DNA from: Roseovarius marisflavi
GTDB taxonomy: Bacteria > Pseudomonadota > Alphaproteobacteria > Rhodobacterales > Rhodobacteraceae
Length of the DNA: 64,000 nucleotides
Assembly: GCF_900142625.1 (NCBI RefSeq)
Contig: NZ_FRBN01000009.1
Coordinates: 1-64,000 of the forward strand
Direction of reading: 5' to 3'
Within the stretch, counting starts at the first letter, position 1. Every line of letters starts with the position of its first letter. This document shows, in pieces, positions 25,196 through 33,438 of the stretch. A program made the translations under genes and the position numbers. The notes beneath the pieces were generated by a model that was given only the letters and a program-made list of their open reading frames with translations, ran no database searches and had not been told where the DNA came from.

Positions 25196-26305
25196 ATGCT
25201 GCCCTCTCGCGACATCCATTGTGCCGAAGACGCCCGCCAGATGGCGCGGCGTCGGCTGCCGTGGATGGTGTTTGACTATATCGACGGGGCAGCGGGCGAA
25301 GGTCACGGCGAGGCCCTGAACCGGGCCGCGCTGCGCGACCTGCGGCTCAAGCCGCGGGTCCTGTGCAACGTGACCCATCGCGACCTTTCCATGCCGGTGT
25401 TCGATCACCCGGCCAAGGTGCCCTTCGGGATCACCCCGATGGGCATGTGCAACCTCTCGACCCCCGGTGCCGATCTGATGCTGGCGCGGATCGCGGCGCG
25501 CGACCGGGTGCCCTTGGGGGTCTCGACCGTGGCCTCGACCGCGCTTGAAAAGATGCTTGAGGCCGCCGAGGGCCACGCCTGGTTTCAGCTTTACTTCAGC
25601 GGCGACGGCAGCGGCACGATGCAGCTTGTCGAGCGCGCCCGCGCCGCCGGATACGAAACCCTTGTCGTGACCCTCGATGTGCCCGAAGTGGGCCGTCGCC
25701 CGCGCGAATTGCGTCATGGGTTCAAGATGCCGTTTCGCATCGGCCCAAGGCAGTTTGTCGATTTCGCCCTGCACCCGCGATGGTCGCTGACCTCGCTGGT
25801 CAAGGGGCGGCCGCAGATGGCGAATTTCACCGATGGCGGGTTTGATCGCGCCGCAAGCCGCGCCGCCGCCGATTGGTCCTATCTGCAACGGCTGCGCGCG
25901 GCCTGGCCCGGCAAGCTTGTCATCAAGGGCGTTTTGGATGTCGACGACGCCCTGCGCCTGCGCAAGGAGGGGGTGGATGCCATTCAGGTTTCAAGCCATG
26001 GTGGCCGCCAGCTTGACGGCGCACCGCCGCCCATTCTGATGCTGGCCAAGATGCGCGCCGCGCTTGGGCCGGACTATCCGCTGTTTTACGATTCCGGCCT
26101 GCGCTCGGGCGAGGATATCGTCAAGGCCTATGCCATGGGCGCCAATTTTGCCTTTCTCGGTCGCCCCCTGCTTTATGCGATGGCCGGGCGCGGCGAGCGC
26201 GGCTTGAACCAGCTCTGGCAGGTGATGTCTGAGGAAATCAGCCTGACGCTGGCGCAGCTTGGCAAGACCGACATGACCGGGCTAAGAGACTGTGTGGCGC
26301 GCTAG
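25196..26305 (+). CDS. slcD: FMN-dependent alpha-hydroxy-acid dehydrogenase, probable sulfolactate dehydrogenase (SlcD-like)
   Basis: The 369-residue enzyme belongs to the lactate/glycolate oxidase family: VFDYIDGAAGEG, FGITPMGMCNLSTP, VTLDVPEVGRRPRELR, the FMN-proximal lysine in VIKGVLD and the catalytic His-Arg motif SSHGGRQLDG. By context it probably oxidises 3-sulfolactate to sulfopyruvate and passes electrons to the respiratory chain. ATG 25196 follows GAAAGGA. It lies 25 bases after comE. L-lactate dehydrogenase activity cannot be excluded on sequence alone, and the stereochemistry preferred is unknown. Confidence 0.75.
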   Translation: MLPSRDIHCAEDARQMARRRLPWMVFDYIDGAAGEGHGEALNRAALRDLRLKPRVLCNVTHRDLSMPVFDHPAKVPFGITPMGMCNLSTPGADLMLARIAARDRVPLGVSTVASTALEKMLEAAEGHAWFQLYFSGDGSGTMQLVERARAAGYETLVVTLDVPEVGRRPRELRHGFKMPFRIGPRQFVDFALHPRWSLTSLVKGRPQMANFTDGGFDRAASRAAADWSYLQRLRAAWPGKLVIKGVLDVDDALRLRKEGVDAIQVSSHGGRQLDGAPPPILMLAKMRAALGPDYPLFYDSGLRSGEDIVKAYAMGANFAFLGRPLLYAMAGRGERGLNQLWQVMSEEISLTLAQLGKTDMTGLRDCVAR

Positions 26306-26358
26306 ACGACAACGCCAAACCGCTTGCATGACGCCCCGAACCGCCCGATACCTTGGCG

Positions 26359-28092
26359 ATGCGATTTTCTTCTTCTGCCCTTGCTGCCGCCTCTGCGCTT
26401 TGCGCGGCAATCGGGGTATTCTGGCTTTCGCTCAGCTTTTTTCAATCCGAAGAAGAGGCCAAGGCGCGCGGCCGCCTGTCGCTTTATCGAAGCACTGTTC
26501 TGGCCGAGTTGGAGCGGTTTTCGCATCTGACCTATGTGCTTGCGCGCGATACCTATGTGATCGAGACCGGTCTTGGCGCGCCCACTTCGGTGCTTGATAA
26601 GCGCCTTGCCGCCTTTGCCGTGCAATCCGGGCTTGATGCGATCTATCTGATGCAGGCCGACGGGACGACCATCTCGGCCTCGAATGCCGACGAGCCGGAA
26701 ACCTTCGTCGGACAGGATTATTCCTTCCGCCCCTATTATCAGGCGGCGATCACCGGCGTGCAGGGGCGGTTTTACGGGATTGGCGCGACCACCGGATTGC
26801 CCGGCTATTTCATTGCCGATGCGGTACGCACCCCTGATGGCGACCTCTCCGGTGTCATCGCGATCAAGCTTGACCTGACCGACCTAGAAGAGGCCTGGCG
26901 CGCGGCGGGCGAACAGGTGTTTCTGGCCAATAGCGACGGGGTTGTGTTGCTCTCGTCCAATCCCGACTGGCGCTATCGCACGCTTGGCGACCTCTCCGAG
27001 GCTCAGCGCGCCCGGATCGCCGCCAACCGACAATTCCCCGGTCAGCCGCTTGATCCGCTGAACTGGCACCCACGGGGCGATGCGCGCGCGATGATCGACG
27101 GCGCCAAACGCATTCACCTTGCCGCCAGCGTGCCGCAGCATGACTGGAAGCTGCATTATTTCGCCGATGACAGCGCCGCTGTCACCCGAAGCTGGCTTGT
27201 GACGGGGATGGTGATGATCCTTGCCGGGGCCGGTTTCATGGTCTCACAGGTGCGGCGCACGCAGCGCATTGGCGCCGCCCTGCGCCGGTCCGAGGCCGAA
27301 GAGGCGCAGCTGCGCCTTGCCAATGACCGGCTTGCGGTCGAGATCGAGGATCGCCGCACCGCCGAACGCCGCCTCAAGCGCACCCAGGACGAGCTTGAGC
27401 GCGCCAGCCGTCTAGCCGCCCTTGGCCAGTTGGCGGCCTCGGTCACCCACGAGCTTGGCCAGCCGATTGCGGCGATGCGCAACCATCTGGCCGCCGCCGA
27501 AATCGGCGGCAAGCCCGCACAAAAGGTGATCCCGCAGATTGCCGGCATCGTGGACCGGATGGAAGGCATCACCCGCCAGCTCAAGTTCTTTGCGCGCAGC
27601 GATCACGAGGTCTTTCGCGAGGTTGACCTGCGCGATGTCGTCAACGCCGCCCTGTCGCTTTTGACGCCCAATATCGAGGCCACAGAAGTCACGCTTGATC
27701 CGCGCCAGCCGCCGGGGCCGATCATGGTGCGCGGCCATCAATTGCGCCTTGAACAGGTGATGACCAACGTCCTGCGCAACGCGGTGGATGCGCTTGAGGA
27801 ATGCGACGAGCGGGTGTTGCATGTGCGCATGGGCACGACCGAAAATGCCGGCTGGGTCGAGGTGCGCGATACCGGCCACGGCCTTGGCGCGGCCTCGCTT
27901 TCGGACCTTCAGGAACCCTTTGTCACCACCCGCGAGAGCGGGCGGGGCATGGGGCTTGGGCTGGCGATATCGGCCAATATCGTCAAGGAACATCACGGCC
28001 GGATCAGCGCGCGCAATGCCGAAGGGCGCGGCGCGGTGTTCCGGGTCGAAATACCGATGGCGGACGGCGAAGAGGACAAAGACCAAACATGA
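26359..28092 (+). CDS. DctB-like sensor histidine kinase
   Basis: The 577-residue membrane kinase has an N-terminal helix (residues about 8-28), a periplasmic double-Cache/PAS-like domain (VGQDYSFRPYYQAAI, a classic DctB motif), a second membrane helix near 280-298, a coiled coil and a HisKA domain with phospho-acceptor His364 in VTHELGQPIAAMR. ATPase motifs are NVLRNAVDAL, DTGHGLG and GMGLGLAIS. It lies 53 bases after the sulfolactate dehydrogenase gene. ATG 26359 has a weak ribosome site; TTG 26353 is an alternative. The ligand could be a sulfonate or a C4-dicarboxylate. Confidence 0.85.
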   Translation: MRFSSSALAAASALCAAIGVFWLSLSFFQSEEEAKARGRLSLYRSTVLAELERFSHLTYVLARDTYVIETGLGAPTSVLDKRLAAFAVQSGLDAIYLMQADGTTISASNADEPETFVGQDYSFRPYYQAAITGVQGRFYGIGATTGLPGYFIADAVRTPDGDLSGVIAIKLDLTDLEEAWRAAGEQVFLANSDGVVLLSSNPDWRYRTLGDLSEAQRARIAANRQFPGQPLDPLNWHPRGDARAMIDGAKRIHLAASVPQHDWKLHYFADDSAAVTRSWLVTGMVMILAGAGFMVSQVRRTQRIGAALRRSEAEEAQLRLANDRLAVEIEDRRTAERRLKRTQDELERASRLAALGQLAASVTHELGQPIAAMRNHLAAAEIGGKPAQKVIPQIAGIVDRMEGITRQLKFFARSDHEVFREVDLRDVVNAALSLLTPNIEATEVTLDPRQPPGPIMVRGHQLRLEQVMTNVLRNAVDALEECDERVLHVRMGTTENAGWVEVRDTGHGLGAASLSDLQEPFVTTRESGRGMGLGLAISANIVKEHHGRISARNAEGRGAVFRVEIPMADGEEDKDQT

Positions 28093-29429
28093 CACCCCCG
28101 GCCCATCCCCGCATCATGATTGTTGAGGACGACAAGGCCATGCGCCTGTCGCTGATTGACCTGCTTGAGGCCGCCGACTGGCAGGTCGAGGCCCTGCCCC
28201 GCGCCGCCCGCGTCGCCGAGCGCCTGGCCGAGTTTCAGCCTGATGTGATCCTGTCGGATGTGCGCATGCCGGGGCTTTCGGGGCTTGATTTGCTGGCGAG
28301 CCTTGACCCGGAATTGTCTCCGCCGCTGGTTCTGATCTCGGCGCATGGCGATATTGCCATGGCGGTCGAGGCGATGCAGGGCGGCGCCTATAGCTTTGTT
28401 GAAAAACCCTACGAGCCGCGCCGTCTTTTGACCATCCTGCAACACGCGCTTGAGCAGCACCGCATGAAGCGCACCACGCAGCGGCTCAAGGAACGGCTGG
28501 TCAAGCTGTCTGGGCTGGATCGGGTGTTGCTCGGGCAAACGCCCGAAACCGTGGCCCTGCGCGAAGAGGTGCTTGACCTCGCCCAAAGCGGCGCGGCGGT
28601 TCTGTTGCAGGGCGAAACCGGCACCGGCAAGGAGCTTGTGGCGCGCGCGCTCCACGATCTGGGCCCGAATGCCGAGGGGCCGTTTCTTGCGCTCAACTGT
28701 GCGGCGCTGTCGCCGGAGGGCTTCGAGGCGGAAATGTTTGGCGTGCATGACGGCGCCAAGGGGCGTCTGCCGGGCGTCGATGGCGGCACGGTCTTTCTTG
28801 ACGAGGTGTGTTCCTGTCCGCCTGCGGTGCAAGCCAAGCTGTTGCGGGTGATCGAGGATAAAGAGGTCTTGCCGCTTGGCGCCGCGCGGCCCGTGCCGCT
28901 AAGCTTTCGGGTGATTTCGGCCACCAATGAAGACCCGGACGAGGCGGTGGCCACCGGGCGGCTGCGTCAGGATCTCTTGTATCGGCTTAACACGACGGTG
29001 ATCAAACCGCCCACCCTGCGCCAGCGGCGCGACGATGTGATGTTATTGGCGGCGCGGTTTCTGGATGAATTCGCCCGCGTCTATGAAACCCGCGCGCCTG
29101 ATCTTACGCCCGAGGACACCGCCGCGCTTTTGGCGCATGACTGGCCCGGCAATGTGCGCGAGCTGCGCAATGTTTGTGAACGCCGGGTTCTGGCGGCGCG
29201 GCGCGGGGCCGGGTCGATGGCGCAGGCGTTGCACACCGACGCGCTTGGCGACGATGTGCCCGATACCCTGCGCGAGGCGGTCGCCGCCTTTGAGCGCGAA
29301 TTGATCGGCAAGGCCATCACCGCCCATCAGGGCCGGATGGAGGCCGTGGCAGAGGCGCTTGGCATCGGTCGGCGCACGCTGAATGAGAAGATCGTCAAGC
29401 TTGGGCTGGACAAAGAGGCGCTGCTGTAG
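28089..29429 (+). CDS. DctD-like response regulator lacking the GAFTGA loop
   Basis: The 446-residue regulator has a receiver domain with acceptor Asp57 (ILSDVRMPG), an AAA+ domain with Walker A GETGTGKE, Walker B GGTVFLDE, arginine-finger-like RQDLLYRLN, and a C-terminal Fis-type helix-turn-helix (AVAEALGIGRRTLNEKI). In the AAA+ domain the loop after EMFG is shortened (VHDGAKGRLPG) and the sigma-54-contacting GAFTGA motif is missing. It may thus activate or repress without sigma-54. ATG 28089 overlaps the kinase stop, forming a two-component pair. Confidence 0.85.
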   Translation: MTPPAHPRIMIVEDDKAMRLSLIDLLEAADWQVEALPRAARVAERLAEFQPDVILSDVRMPGLSGLDLLASLDPELSPPLVLISAHGDIAMAVEAMQGGAYSFVEKPYEPRRLLTILQHALEQHRMKRTTQRLKERLVKLSGLDRVLLGQTPETVALREEVLDLAQSGAAVLLQGETGTGKELVARALHDLGPNAEGPFLALNCAALSPEGFEAEMFGVHDGAKGRLPGVDGGTVFLDEVCSCPPAVQAKLLRVIEDKEVLPLGAARPVPLSFRVISATNEDPDEAVATGRLRQDLLYRLNTTVIKPPTLRQRRDDVMLLAARFLDEFARVYETRAPDLTPEDTAALLAHDWPGNVRELRNVCERRVLAARRGAGSMAQALHTDALGDDVPDTLREAVAAFERELIGKAITAHQGRMEAVAEALGIGRRTLNEKIVKLGLDKEALL

Positions 29430-29435
29430 TGTCTT

Positions 29436-29449
29436 TGCGGAATTCCGCA
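29436..29449. promoter_or_regulatory. Perfect 14-bp palindrome upstream of the second TRAP operon
   Basis: TGCGGAATTCCGCA lies seven bases after the response-regulator stop codon and 100 bases before the second TRAP binding-protein start. It is a good candidate site for the adjacent DctD-like protein, whose HTH would bind such a dyad. I found no convincing -24/-12 sigma-54 promoter downstream, which fits the missing GAFTGA loop. Confidence 0.5.
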
Positions 29450-29549
29450 GGGTTCGCGCGGGGGGCTGCGCGCTTTTCTTCATAGGCAGGCGCGCGCCGA
29501 TACAAGATGGTGAGCCCGACAAATTCGCATGCAATCTGGGAGGAATATC

Positions 29550-30566
29550 ATGCACAAACTTCTAAGCCATACCGCCGTGGCCGCGCTTACACTTGCCTTT
29601 GCCGGCGAGGCAATGGCGACCGAATGGAACGTTTCGCTCTGGGGCAAGCGCCGTGCCTTTACCGAGCACGTGCACAAGCTGGCCGAGCTGGTCGAGCAAA
29701 AGACCAATGGCGAGTTCACCATGAACATCAGCTATGGCGGCCTGTCCAAGAACCGCGAAAACCTTGACGGGATCAGCATCGGCGCCTTCGAGATGGCGCA
29801 GTTCTGTGCCGGTTATCACCCCGACAAGAACCGCGCGATCACCGTGCTTGAGCTGCCGTTCCTTGGCGTGCGCAACCTTGCCGAAGAAGTCGCCGTCAGC
29901 AACGCCGTGTACGCCCACCCGGCCGTGACCGAGGAAATGGCACAGTGGAACGCCAAGATGCTGATGACAAGCCCGATGCCGCAGTACAACATCGCCGGCA
30001 CCGGCGAGCCGCGCGATACGCTGGCTGATTTCGACGGGATGCGGGTGCGCGCGACCGGCGGTCTTGGCAAGGCCTTTGCCGCCGTTGGCGCCGTGCCGAC
30101 ATCTGTGACCTCGTCCGAGGCCTATCAGGCGATGCAATCCGGCGTTGTCGACACCGTCGCCTTTGCCCAGCACGCCCACCTGTCGTTTGGCACCATCAAC
30201 GAGGCGACCTGGTGGACAGAGAACCTCAACCCCGGCACCGTGAACTGCCCGGTGGTTGTGAACATCGACGCCTATGAAGGCCTGTCGGACGCCGAGCGCG
30301 AAGCGCTTGACGGCTCGGTTGGCGAAGCGATCGACTATTACCTCGCCAACTATGGTGAGCTGCTCAAGAAATGGGACACTATTCTTGAAGAAAAGAACGT
30401 GACCAAGGTCACCATTTCCGACGAGCAGCTCTCTGAGTTCAAAAAGGTTGCCGCTGATCCGATCGCGGCCGCCTGGATTGAGGAAATGAGCGCACAGGGC
30501 ATGCCCGCCCAAGAGCTTTATGACCTTGTTGGTGCGACGCTTGAAAAGACGCGGGCCAGCAACTGA
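29550..30566 (+). CDS. TRAP transporter substrate-binding protein (DctP type), second system
   Basis: This 338-residue protein has a Sec signal (about residues 1-23, ending GEAMA) and the DctP-type core: ISYGGLSKNRENLDGI, GMRVRATGGLGKAF and a late conserved TVNCPVVVNIDAY. ATG 29550 follows GGGAGGA. It is under a different promoter from the first TRAP operon and downstream of the two-component system, so it may be the regulated target. Substrate might be sulfolactate, another sulfonate or a dicarboxylate. Confidence 0.87.
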   Translation: MHKLLSHTAVAALTLAFAGEAMATEWNVSLWGKRRAFTEHVHKLAELVEQKTNGEFTMNISYGGLSKNRENLDGISIGAFEMAQFCAGYHPDKNRAITVLELPFLGVRNLAEEVAVSNAVYAHPAVTEEMAQWNAKMLMTSPMPQYNIAGTGEPRDTLADFDGMRVRATGGLGKAFAAVGAVPTSVTSSEAYQAMQSGVVDTVAFAQHAHLSFGTINEATWWTENLNPGTVNCPVVVNIDAYEGLSDAEREALDGSVGEAIDYYLANYGELLKKWDTILEEKNVTKVTISDEQLSEFKKVAADPIAAAWIEEMSAQGMPAQELYDLVGATLEKTRASN

Positions 30567-30576
30567 TCTGACCCAA

Positions 30577-30609
30577 GGCCCCGGAACACCAGTCCGGGGC
30601 CTGCTTTTT
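30577..30609 (+). terminator. Intrinsic terminator after the second TRAP binding-protein gene
   Basis: Arms GGCCCCGGA and TCCGGGGCC pair around a short loop, followed by a T-rich run. It lies between the binding-protein and permease genes and probably attenuates read-through, giving more binding protein than permease. Confidence 0.85.
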
Positions 30610-30648
30610 CCGACGTTTTGACGCCCCCACAACAGGAGCTTAACCGCC

Positions 30649-31278
30649 ATGGCCGGCTCTTTTGCCGTAATGCGCGATTCCAGCCTGCTTAGCCGCCTCG
30701 ATCGGGCGCTTTATGGATTGGAACGCTTTTTCGCTTTGATCGCCGGCATCTTTGCCTTCGGGCTTATGGTGATTGCCGTTGTTTCGGTGACGGGGCGCAA
30801 TGGTTTCAATGAACCCCTGCCCGGCTATGTCGACTGGATCGAGGCCTTCATGCCGCTGATCGCCATTCTTGGCGTGTCGTATGTCCAGCGGGACGGAGGC
30901 CATATCCGCATGGATATCGTTGTTGCCCAGCTCAAAGGGCGCGCGCTCTGGCTGGCGGAATTCCTGACCACCTTTGCCATTCTCATCCTCATTCTGGCTC
31001 TTGTCTGGGGGTCGTGGGCGCATTTTGATCGCAGCTTTGACATGACAAAACCGCTCTGGAGCCGTGACAGCTCGATCGACATCGGCCTGCCGATCTGGCC
31101 CTCCAAGCTTGTGGTGCCGGTGGCGTTCTCGGTGATGTCCCTGCGTCTCGTGCTTCAGCTCTGGGGCTTTGGCCGCGCCTTTGTCAGGGGCGACGAAACA
31201 CCAGTGGCGGTGCCGCTTATCATGTCTGTTGCAGAACAGGCGGCGGCCGAGGCCGAACATATCCAGGGGCGCGACTGA
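30649..31278 (+). CDS. TRAP transporter small permease (DctQ type), second system
   Basis: The 209-residue protein has the four hydrophobic segments of DctQ subunits, with VVSVTGRNGF, WIEAFMPLIAILGVSYVQRDGGHIRMDI and a final helix near residue 175. ATG 30649 follows AGGAG. Its stop is just within the start of the large permease gene. It differs clearly in sequence from the small permease of the first system. Confidence 0.87.
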   Translation: MAGSFAVMRDSSLLSRLDRALYGLERFFALIAGIFAFGLMVIAVVSVTGRNGFNEPLPGYVDWIEAFMPLIAILGVSYVQRDGGHIRMDIVVAQLKGRALWLAEFLTTFAILILILALVWGSWAHFDRSFDMTKPLWSRDSSIDIGLPIWPSKLVVPVAFSVMSLRLVLQLWGFGRAFVRGDETPVAVPLIMSVAEQAAAEAEHIQGRD

Positions 31279-32678
31279 TGACACCGATTGAAATTGGCCT
31301 TTGGGTCACCGCCGGAATGCTGGTCATGGTCGTGCTCGGCATGCGCGTGGCGTTTGCTGCGGGTCTTGCGGGCGTCGTTGGCCTCGTCTGGATTTTTTGG
31401 GACAAGAAGGATTATGAATTTGCACAGCTCGCCTGGGCGCTGACGGTTGGCATCAAGACCGCCGGACAGGTGCCGCATGGCAAGGTTTCGTCACAGGCGC
31501 TGTCGCTTATTCCGACCTTTATCCTGATCGGCTATCTCGCCTATTACGCGGGCCTTACCCGTGCGCTGTTCGAGGCCGCCAAACGCTGGATCGCCTGGGT
31601 GCCTGGTGGCCTTGCCGTTGCCACGGTCTTTGCCACCGCAGGGTTTGCGGCCGTATCTGGCGCATCGGTGGCAACGGCAGCGGTCTTTGCCCGAATTGCG
31701 ATCCCGGAAATGCTTGCCGTCGGTTATGACAAGCGTTTCGCCGCAGGCGTCGTGGCGGCAGCCGGTACATTGGCAAGCCTCATTCCGCCCTCGGCAATCC
31801 TGGTGATCTACGCCATCATCGTGGAACAGGACGTGGGGATGCTCTTGCTCGCCGGGTTTATTCCGGGGATGTTTTCCGCCTTGGTCTACACGCTTTTGAT
31901 CATTGGTCTCGCCCTGACGGTCAAAGGTTTTGGCCCGCCGGTTGGCGGCTTTACCTGGCGCCAGCGGTTCGCGTCGCTTCCGCCCGCCTTGCCGATTGTT
32001 GCGGTGGTCGTGATCATCATTTTCTTTGTCTACAACCCCTTTGGCGGTGACGCCTGGGGCACACCGACCGAAGGCGGGGCAATCGGTGCCTTCATCGTCT
32101 TCGTAATTGCCGCCTATCGCGGCATGCGGTGGCCCGAGCTCAAGGATGCGCTGCTGGAAACCGCCAAGCTATCGGTGATGATCTTTTCGATCATCTGGGG
32201 CGTTTTGATCTATGTGCGGTTCCTGGGCTTTGCCGATCTGCCGTCGGCGTTTTCCGACTGGATCACCTCGCTGCATTATTCGCCGATGATGATTCTGATC
32301 TGTATCCTGCTGGCCTATGCGGTGCTTGGCATGTTCATGGATGCCATCGGGATGCTGTTGCTGACGCTGCCCGTGGTTTATCCGGCGGTCATGGCGCTGA
32401 ACGGGGGCGAAGCGGTCACTGCGGCTGACAGTGCCTTTGGCATGAACGGAACGATGTGCGCGGTCTGGTTCGGCATCCTGGTGGTCAAGATGGCAGAGTT
32501 CTGCCTGATCACGCCGCCTATCGGCCTCAACTGCTTCGTGGTGGCCGGTGTGCGCGACGATATCAGCGTGCAGGACGTGTTCCGGGGTGTCACGCCGTTC
32601 TTTATCGCGGATGCCGTTACCATCGGATTGCTTGTCGCCTTTCCGTGGATCGTTCTATGGCTCCCGTCACAGGCATAA
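31278..32678 (+). CDS. TRAP transporter large permease (DctM type), second system
   Basis: The 466-residue protein has DctM motifs: FAAVSGASVATAAVFARI, SLIPPSAILVIYAI, PTEGGAIGAFIVF and the late ITPPIGLNCFVVAGV. Compared with the first large permease it carries an extra segment near the N-terminus (DKKDYEFAQLAWALTVGI region). About twelve membrane helices are expected. It is the last gene of the sulfonate-linked block. Confidence 0.88.
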   Translation: MTPIEIGLWVTAGMLVMVVLGMRVAFAAGLAGVVGLVWIFWDKKDYEFAQLAWALTVGIKTAGQVPHGKVSSQALSLIPTFILIGYLAYYAGLTRALFEAAKRWIAWVPGGLAVATVFATAGFAAVSGASVATAAVFARIAIPEMLAVGYDKRFAAGVVAAAGTLASLIPPSAILVIYAIIVEQDVGMLLLAGFIPGMFSALVYTLLIIGLALTVKGFGPPVGGFTWRQRFASLPPALPIVAVVVIIIFFVYNPFGGDAWGTPTEGGAIGAFIVFVIAAYRGMRWPELKDALLETAKLSVMIFSIIWGVLIYVRFLGFADLPSAFSDWITSLHYSPMMILICILLAYAVLGMFMDAIGMLLLTLPVVYPAVMALNGGEAVTAADSAFGMNGTMCAVWFGILVVKMAEFCLITPPIGLNCFVVAGVRDDISVQDVFRGVTPFFIADAVTIGLLVAFPWIVLWLPSQA

Positions 32679-32706
32679 TGCTCAGAAATCCTTAAAATTC
32701 TAAGTG

Positions 32707-32721
32707 TTAACAGCCAGGTAA
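32707..32721 (+). promoter_or_regulatory. Possible CtrA-like site in front of the motB stub
   Basis: TTAA at 32707-32710, seven bases, then GTAA at 32718-32721 approximates the CtrA motif TTAA-N7-TTAA. CtrA controls flagellar genes in roseobacters, and the site lies 50 bases upstream of the motB-like start. A GTGTTAA/TTAACAC inverted pair surrounds it at 32704-32746. The match is imperfect. Confidence 0.4.
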
Positions 32722-32770
32722 CATCCTTTGTGCTAAACCTTAACACGGGTGAGTAACAAAGGTGGTGGAT

Positions 32771-32881
32771 ATGAGCGCGCATAGCAATGTGGCGCCAGTC
32801 ATCATCAAACGGAAAAAGGTCGTCGCTGGCGGCGGGCACCATGGTGGCGCCTGGAAAGTTGCCATAGCATTTTCCTTATAG
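32771..32881 (+). pseudogene. motB: Truncated motB remnant (flagellar motor protein N-terminus)
   Basis: An ATG at 32771, after a GGTGGTGG-rich stretch, opens a 36-codon frame. Its first 31 residues, including PVIIKRKKVVAGGGHHGGAW and KVA, match the well-known N-terminus of MotB in this group, where the sequence normally continues YADFVTAMMAFF into the membrane anchor. Here it changes to IAFSL and stops at 32879. The junction at about 32863 therefore marks a deletion or rearrangement that removed the anchor and peptidoglycan-binding domain. It lies between the second TRAP operon and other flagellar genes. A functional motB may exist elsewhere. Confidence 0.75.
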
Positions 32882-33069
32882 ATTGGCGGTTTCCGCCAGT
32901 TTCATGTCCCGCTCCCGTCGTGGAAGCGGCCTAAGCTGTCTTTCTGACACATGCAGCAATCGGTAGGTTTCCGGGCTGCGCCATCCGTTTTTGGATGCAC
33001 GCTCAGGATGACCTTGAATCCCCTAACGGAACGCTAAAAACCACCCCCTATAAATCCGGCATTTTAGTC

Positions 33070-33092
33070 AAAAGCGGATCATGCCCGCTTTT
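33070..33092 (-). terminator. Intrinsic terminator at the end of the flgN-like gene
   Basis: AAAAGCGG and CCGCTTTT-type arms pair around a six- to seven-base loop, with T-runs on the leftward strand. It overlaps the last codons and stop of the flgN-like gene. The strand and position fit termination of the leftward flgJ-flgN transcript. Confidence 0.6.
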
Positions 33093-33438
33093 CAACCTTG
33101 CGCTCGACTTCGCCCAGAATGGTCTGTTTATGGCCAAATTCATCATAGGTTTCCATCGACCGACGCATCCGCCGAAACGCCGCCATACGCGCCGCAACAT
33201 TGCGAATTCCCTGCAACGCGCCGTCAAGCAACGCCTGATTGCGCGTGACCTTGGCCTGCAATCCCTTGAGGTCGGATGGCACACTGTCGGTCATCGCATT
33301 GAGCGCATCAATCAGGCTTTCCTTTTCATCGACAAGCGTCGATATCGCCTGCAGGTCGCCCTTTAACAGGGCCTCGCGTTCGATCTCTAAAAGTTTATCG
33401 AGACGATTGGTGATTCGTTGTTCCGCATCATGTGTCAT
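33079..33438 (-). CDS. flgN: FlgN-like flagellar chaperone
   Basis: The 119-residue protein is mainly alpha-helical: a long N-terminal helix (RITNRLDKLLEIEREALLKG), a DEKESLIDAL segment and a basic C-terminal region. Length and pattern fit FlgN-type export chaperones, which hold hook-filament junction proteins for the flagellar secretion system. It follows the rod-binding protein gene with an 11-base overlap. Assignment rests on weak sequence pattern plus the flagellar neighbourhood. Confidence 0.6.
   Translation of the reverse strand: MTHDAEQRITNRLDKLLEIEREALLKGDLQAISTLVDEKESLIDALNAMTDSVPSDLKGLQAKVTRNQALLDGALQGIRNVAARMAAFRRMRRSMETYDEFGHKQTILGEVERKVEKRA

Noticed and set aside
29450-29549. 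Sigma-54 promoter before the second TRAP operon
   Set aside because: GG and GC dinucleotides occur but no TGGCAC-N5-TTGC-like element with correct spacing can be found.
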